From the NCBI GenBank assembly GCA_903813345.2, contig CAIIXF020000011.1, positions 16,167,754-16,231,753 on the forward strand: a stretch of DNA of 64,000 bases, given 5' to 3'. Positions 60,554 to 64,000 of this stretch are shown piece by piece. Position 1 is the stretch's first letter; every line of letters begins with the position of its first letter. The notes below the pieces were generated by a model, which did no database searches, was not told the origin of the DNA, and saw only the letters and a list, made by a program, of their open reading frames with translations. Made by a program: the position numbers and the translations under genes. The stretch is from Owenia fusiformis. Taxonomy: Eukaryota; Annelida; Polychaeta; Sabellida; Oweniidae.

Positions 60554-63456
60554 CTGGAAGTAAACATCAATTTGTCTTATCACTCAATGAAAAAAAGGCA
60601 TTAACATGAAAAATGTCACCACCTGCCATTTGTTACAGATGCCGAATGCCAACCATTGAACACTGTCCACAAAAAAGTCGGAGATTATAACAACATGTCA
60701 CTGATTGTGATAAAAAGGCAGTGGTTCCATTCCACTAAATTTAATCTTACTAAGAAATGTTTCATGCTGGACAAAAACATCTTCATTTGCAAATTATAAG
60801 GTTCAAATGGATTTTCAAACAGTTGAAGATAATTTTCACATGCTACAAGTTTGAGCATCCAACTCCTCTTATAATAAAATCTAGAGCCAACAGTAAGAAA
60901 CTTTTTGATCGGCCCTTGTACACAATGCCAAGCACTCAGCTGCTTTAATGCTAGGGAGACAATTTATACCTCTCAACTAATTGACAAAATATTTAGGCCT
61001 ACCTGTTATATGACAGAGACATTTGTTGAATCTCTGGTAGACTGTCGTATGAGAGGGTTGGGTGTCAGTAGAGGATAGCACCAGGTGACATGTCCCACTG
61101 AAGTTAAATTAATAACATACACTGTACATGACGTACATGTACATTGTACAAGTACAGTACAATATAAGTACAGTACAATACAAGTACAGTACAATACCAG
61201 TACTATCAGTTATCACACGTTTCAGCATGTGATACAGGAAATATTCCACGAAAGGTAATATTGTATCATCCACGAAAGCGAAGCTTGAGTGGTGATACTA
61301 TCAGTTATCACACGTTTCAGCATGTGATACAGGAAATATTCCACGAAAGGTAATACTGTATCATCCACGAAAGCGAAGCTTGAGTGGTGATACATTGTTA
61401 CCCGAGTGGAATCATATTTCCTGTATCACATAAGCTGAAACGTGTGATGACGATTTTATCACATGTCTAGGAATTCTGAAGCATTTTGATTTGGTCAGTT
61501 ATGATTGTGTTCAGTACCCTGTGTACTTCTGGTAACTATTATAATTTTTGATTTCGCTTTGAAACAATATGACATCATACCATTGTATTCGTACTTGTTT
61601 GTGAAATAGTATGACGTCATATTGTTTTGCTTAGCTAGAAGTGATATAATCAGTGACGTCACATCGTTGCTATTGATCATCACTGGTTGCCTCTAGTAAC
61701 ATGTGAGACGGCCGTGTGAGACGGGAAAACTCACACGGTAATCAACCAATCAGATTACTGGAATTTTACAGAGCATGTGATAAATTGTTACCCGAGTGGA
61801 ATATTTCCTGTATCACATAAGCTGAAACGTGTGATGACGATTTTATCACATGTCTAGGAATTTTGAAGCATTTTGATTTGGTCAGTTGTGATTGTGTTCA
61901 GAACCCCGTGGACTTCTGGTAACTATTATAATTTTTGATTTCGCTTTGAAACAATATGACGTCATACCGTTGTATTCGTACTTGTTTGTGAAATAGTATG
62001 ACGTCATATTGTTTTCCTTAGCTAGAAGTGATATAATCAGTGACGTCACATCGTTGCTATCGATCATCACTGGTTGCCTCTAGTAACGTGTGAGACGGCC
62101 GTGTGAGACGGGAAAACTCACACGGTAATCAACCAATCAGATTACTGGAATTTTACAGAGCATGTGATAAAGTACAGTATTACCTGTCTAATATGAATGC
62201 TACTGGGACAACCAAAAAGTGTTCAGATTAGCAGGTGTACATATTTCAAATTTTCTTAAATATGGGAGTAAATGGGAGATAACAAAATTTGGACCAACAA
62301 AAAATTTTCACATTAAGAGGTGTTTGGATTAGAGAGGTGTTCTGATATATAATGTTTCACTGTCATCCCCACTGTAATTATACTATGCATATCTTGTATT
62401 GAATCTCTGTAAAATTTGAAAATCATTGCTTCAAAACTACACTTATTCAACAAATATTCCAAAATGTATGTAGAGAAGATAAAGGCACATCTTTTACTTG
62501 TGCTTATTCAGTGATAAACTGGTTGATGATTTCATTGAATTTTTGGACTTATTTCAGGGTACAATGAAGATTAGACAGGTTTTACTTGATATACTTGTTC
62601 ATATGACAGAAGACCCTTAAGATATAGTTAACAACTACTGCAGCAATTCAGTAACTGCAACTCAGGAACAGTAATAACTTCCATAGATTCCAGTTTCCAT
62701 AACATTTCACAAATTAATCAGTCAAAAAAATTAAAATGTAAATATTTTCAGTCAATGTCAGAATATATGTAGGCCCTATGTAAATGTAAAGGAAGGAGCA
62801 TTTGATGGCCAACTTGAAACTAAAATAACCTTACCTTTTTGTTTGAATGTAGCTACAGGCATCGATGACTAATGCACAAAGTTTTGCAATGGCTTGCTCC
62901 TTTCCACCATCCTGTAAAAATATTGAAAAAAATCATACAAAGAAATCTTGCTAGCATACCTAGATGGACAGCAAGAGTTGAGAGTAACTTTCTAACAAGG
63001 CATTAACATGCAAAATGTCACTACCTGCAATTTGTAAGATGCCGAACACCAACCATGGAACACATTCCACAAAAAAAGTTAGAGACTATAACAATGTACT
63101 TTTGGTGGTAACATAGAAATGGTCACAATATATATTATCTACATCTGTATTCTTTCATGTTTTTGAACTATATTTAAAATGCAATTTAATATTGTTTTGC
63201 AAAAACTCTGAAAAAGTAGGTGTCCTCCGATTCTAATGCATTTCAGCATTGAACATCTACCTTAAGTTTATAAGCCTATACTATACATACTAGCCTAAAG
63301 ACTTAAGTATGGTAAGTAATACTCAATGAGGTTAATGTTACCTGAATTTGTTGAACATAGTGCTGGAAGTCATCTATGATTATAACAGTTGGTGGCTCCC
63401 CCTGAAGGTGAATGTTTCCAAGGTAACGGATTAGTTCATCTGTGCTATAGACGTAC
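60426..63456 (-). CDS. SWSAP1: SWSAP1-like RAD51-paralogue ATPase, C-terminal part (5' end off the right edge)
   Basis: Four exons, 63456-63342, 62911-62835, 61097-61003 and 60553-60426 (TGA), chain in phase to 137 residues. Exon order yields YVYSTDELIRYLGNIHLQG, a Walker-B-like PTVIIIDDFQHYVQ, KEQAIAKLCALVIDACSYIQ, then GTCHLVLSSTDTQPSHTTVY QRFNKCLCHIT and a basic C-terminus (KLHLKLVVKDEIFLDKI). Spacing of the STxEL...H...PP-hydrophobic-D, ALLxD and QRF segments follows vertebrate SWSAP1, the SWIM-domain protein ZSWIM7's partner that promotes RAD51 loading in homologous recombination. Walker A would be upstream, outside the window. Assignment is by pattern memory, so a different RecA-fold protein remains possible. 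The gene is convergent with TSPO, 2.5 kb away. Confidence 0.65.
60601..60735. repeat. Dispersed repeat (one of four copies)
   Basis: Shares AATGTCACCACCTGCCATTTG and CCACAAAAAAGTCGGAGA-type blocks with 35755-35885, 63001-63115 and 63935-64000 (the last cut by the window edge). Confidence 0.7.
61003..61097 (-). CDS. SWSAP1: SWSAP1-like exon
   Basis: 95 nt, acceptor aacttcag, donor gtaggc. Entering with one base it reads GTCHLVLSSTDTQPSHTTVY QRFNKCLCHIT. The phase fits both neighbours exactly. Confidence 0.65.
61147..61199. repeat. 16-bp short tandem repeat
   Basis: Unit ACAAGTACAGTACAAT, about 3.3 copies. Confidence 0.85.
61200..62168. mobile_element. Compound CRE-rich repeat: duplicated inverted ends and duplicated ~392-bp body
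   Basis: A 97-bp unit (ATCAGTTATCACACGTTTCA ... GAGTGGTGATAC) is tandemly doubled at 61200-61392. It is the inverted counterpart of TTACCCGAGTGGAAT ... AGCTGAAACGTGTGAT, which starts the two direct copies at 61398 and 61790. The body contains TGACGTCA sites (three in the second copy, two in the first) and AACCAATCAGATTACTGG. No transposase. Confidence 0.8.
62174..62363. mobile_element. ACAGTAAAACCTGT-family MITE in a SWSAP1-like intron
   Basis: Starts ACAGTATTACCTGTCTAATA and ends ATGTTTCACTGTC; a further GACAGGTTTTACTTG end lies at 62574-62588, so the copy may be longer. Confidence 0.5.
62835..62911 (-). CDS. SWSAP1: SWSAP1-like exon
   Basis: 77 nt, acceptor atttttacag, donor gtaagg. Encodes DGGKEQAIAKLCALVIDACS YIQTK plus two bases. 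Confidence 0.75.
63342..63456 (-). CDS. SWSAP1: SWSAP1-like exon with Walker B
   Basis: 115 nt, acceptor aatttcag, donor gtaaca. Encodes YVYSTDELIRYLGNIHLQGE PPTVIIIDDFQHYVQQIQ. Confidence 0.75.
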
Positions 63457-64000
63457 CTGAAATTGCCATCAACAAAAAACATATTTTTGAGTCTAAAAAT
63501 CCCCCAAATTGCTCATAATATCTAAATTTTTCATGATTTTCAAATTTTTCAATACTGGCTCCAGTGTCAGGGAAATCTGTTAGAAATCAATGGCCTTCAG
63601 GACTGTCAATAGATGGCGAAAAATTCAGTGGGTTTAATAGCATATTTTAACATGTAAAAATTGCTCCAAAAATCTCCCAAGATAAATCTTATTGAAAATA
63701 TTAAAAACTTCTATTTTTGAATCTTAAAACATGTTTGAAAATAATAATGAAGGAAAATATGATATTTATTTGATATATGTAGAGAATTTGAAGTTTCAAA
63801 ACAGCAATATTTACACACAAGCCAATCACCAATGGGCCAGTTGTGAAGAACAACCTAGTAGTTAACTGCCATCTATATGAGTCCTGGCTTTCATTAGGGA
63901 GGTGTGTATCTGACTGTGATGTCACATCAACCACCAATCGCTGAACACCATCCACAAAAAAGTCGGAGACTAAAACAATTTGTCACCACTTCTGGTGTAA
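63457..64000. other. SWSAP1-like intron at the right edge
   Basis: No further exon with splice signals seen; the end carries a truncated dispersed repeat (63935-64000). Confidence 0.4.

Noticed and set aside
61495-62070. Two near-identical 62-codon minus-strand frames
   Set aside because: They are the two copies of the duplicated CRE-rich repeat; no homology and no splice context.

Overview
This 64 kb window is AT-rich, intron-rich animal nuclear DNA. Its genes are interrupted by GT-AG introns and separated by minisatellites, MITE-like elements and a decayed mariner. Metazoan gene families (TEAD, parvin, animal TSPO, a SWSAP1-like RAD51-paralogue ATPase) settle the broad placement. The repeat style (GGAC-rich tails, ACAGTAAAACCTGT-type MITEs, large fold-back repeats) suggests a marine invertebrate, probably a lophotrochozoan such as a mollusc. 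That narrower placement is inference and weak. Most open reading frames of 60-140 codons are noise or element remnants; real coding sequence is a set of short exons recognised by conserved protein sequence plus consistent splice phases.

Layout. (1) 2525-9223, minus: N-terminal half of a TEAD/scalloped transcription factor; its YAP-binding C-terminus runs off the left edge and its probable non-coding first exon and promoter lie near 25.9-26.0 kb. The second half of the TEA DNA-binding domain exists as two tandem 128-bp exons (6995-7122 and 6509-6636) that the reading frame forces to be mutually exclusive. (2) 29896-46720, minus: a complete parvin gene (13 coding exons plus a candidate 24-bp cassette microexon, 363 or 371 aa). 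(3) 41715-42520, plus: a two-exon gene for a small secreted cysteine-rich protein nested inside a parvin intron. (4) 48149-57956, plus: a TSPO gene with three alternative N-terminal coding exons (48163, 50949, 52727) that join the same three downstream exons; a candidate shared 5' non-coding exon ends at 46926, divergent from parvin, with a perfect DR1 nuclear-receptor half-site pair at 46883-46895. (5) 60426-63456, minus: the last four exons of a SWSAP1-like gene, its 5' part off the right edge and convergent with TSPO.

Repeats. Notable are an ~400-bp imperfect palindrome in the TEAD intron just downstream of the alternative exons, an 836-bp fold-back element at 28.3-29.1 kb, a 34-bp minisatellite with higher-order structure, a ~160-bp tandem array, a duplicated CRE-rich element at 61.2-62.2 kb, a Crypton-like ORF, and a mariner-type element whose empty target site survives in the window as a paralogous copy.

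The strongest biological observations are two independent cases of exon duplication used as protein switches: one alters the DNA-binding surface of a Hippo-pathway transcription factor, the other the first transmembrane region of the mitochondrial translocator protein. Adhesion (parvin) and Hippo output (TEAD) genes lie in tandem on one strand, but nothing in the sequence shows that this is functional.
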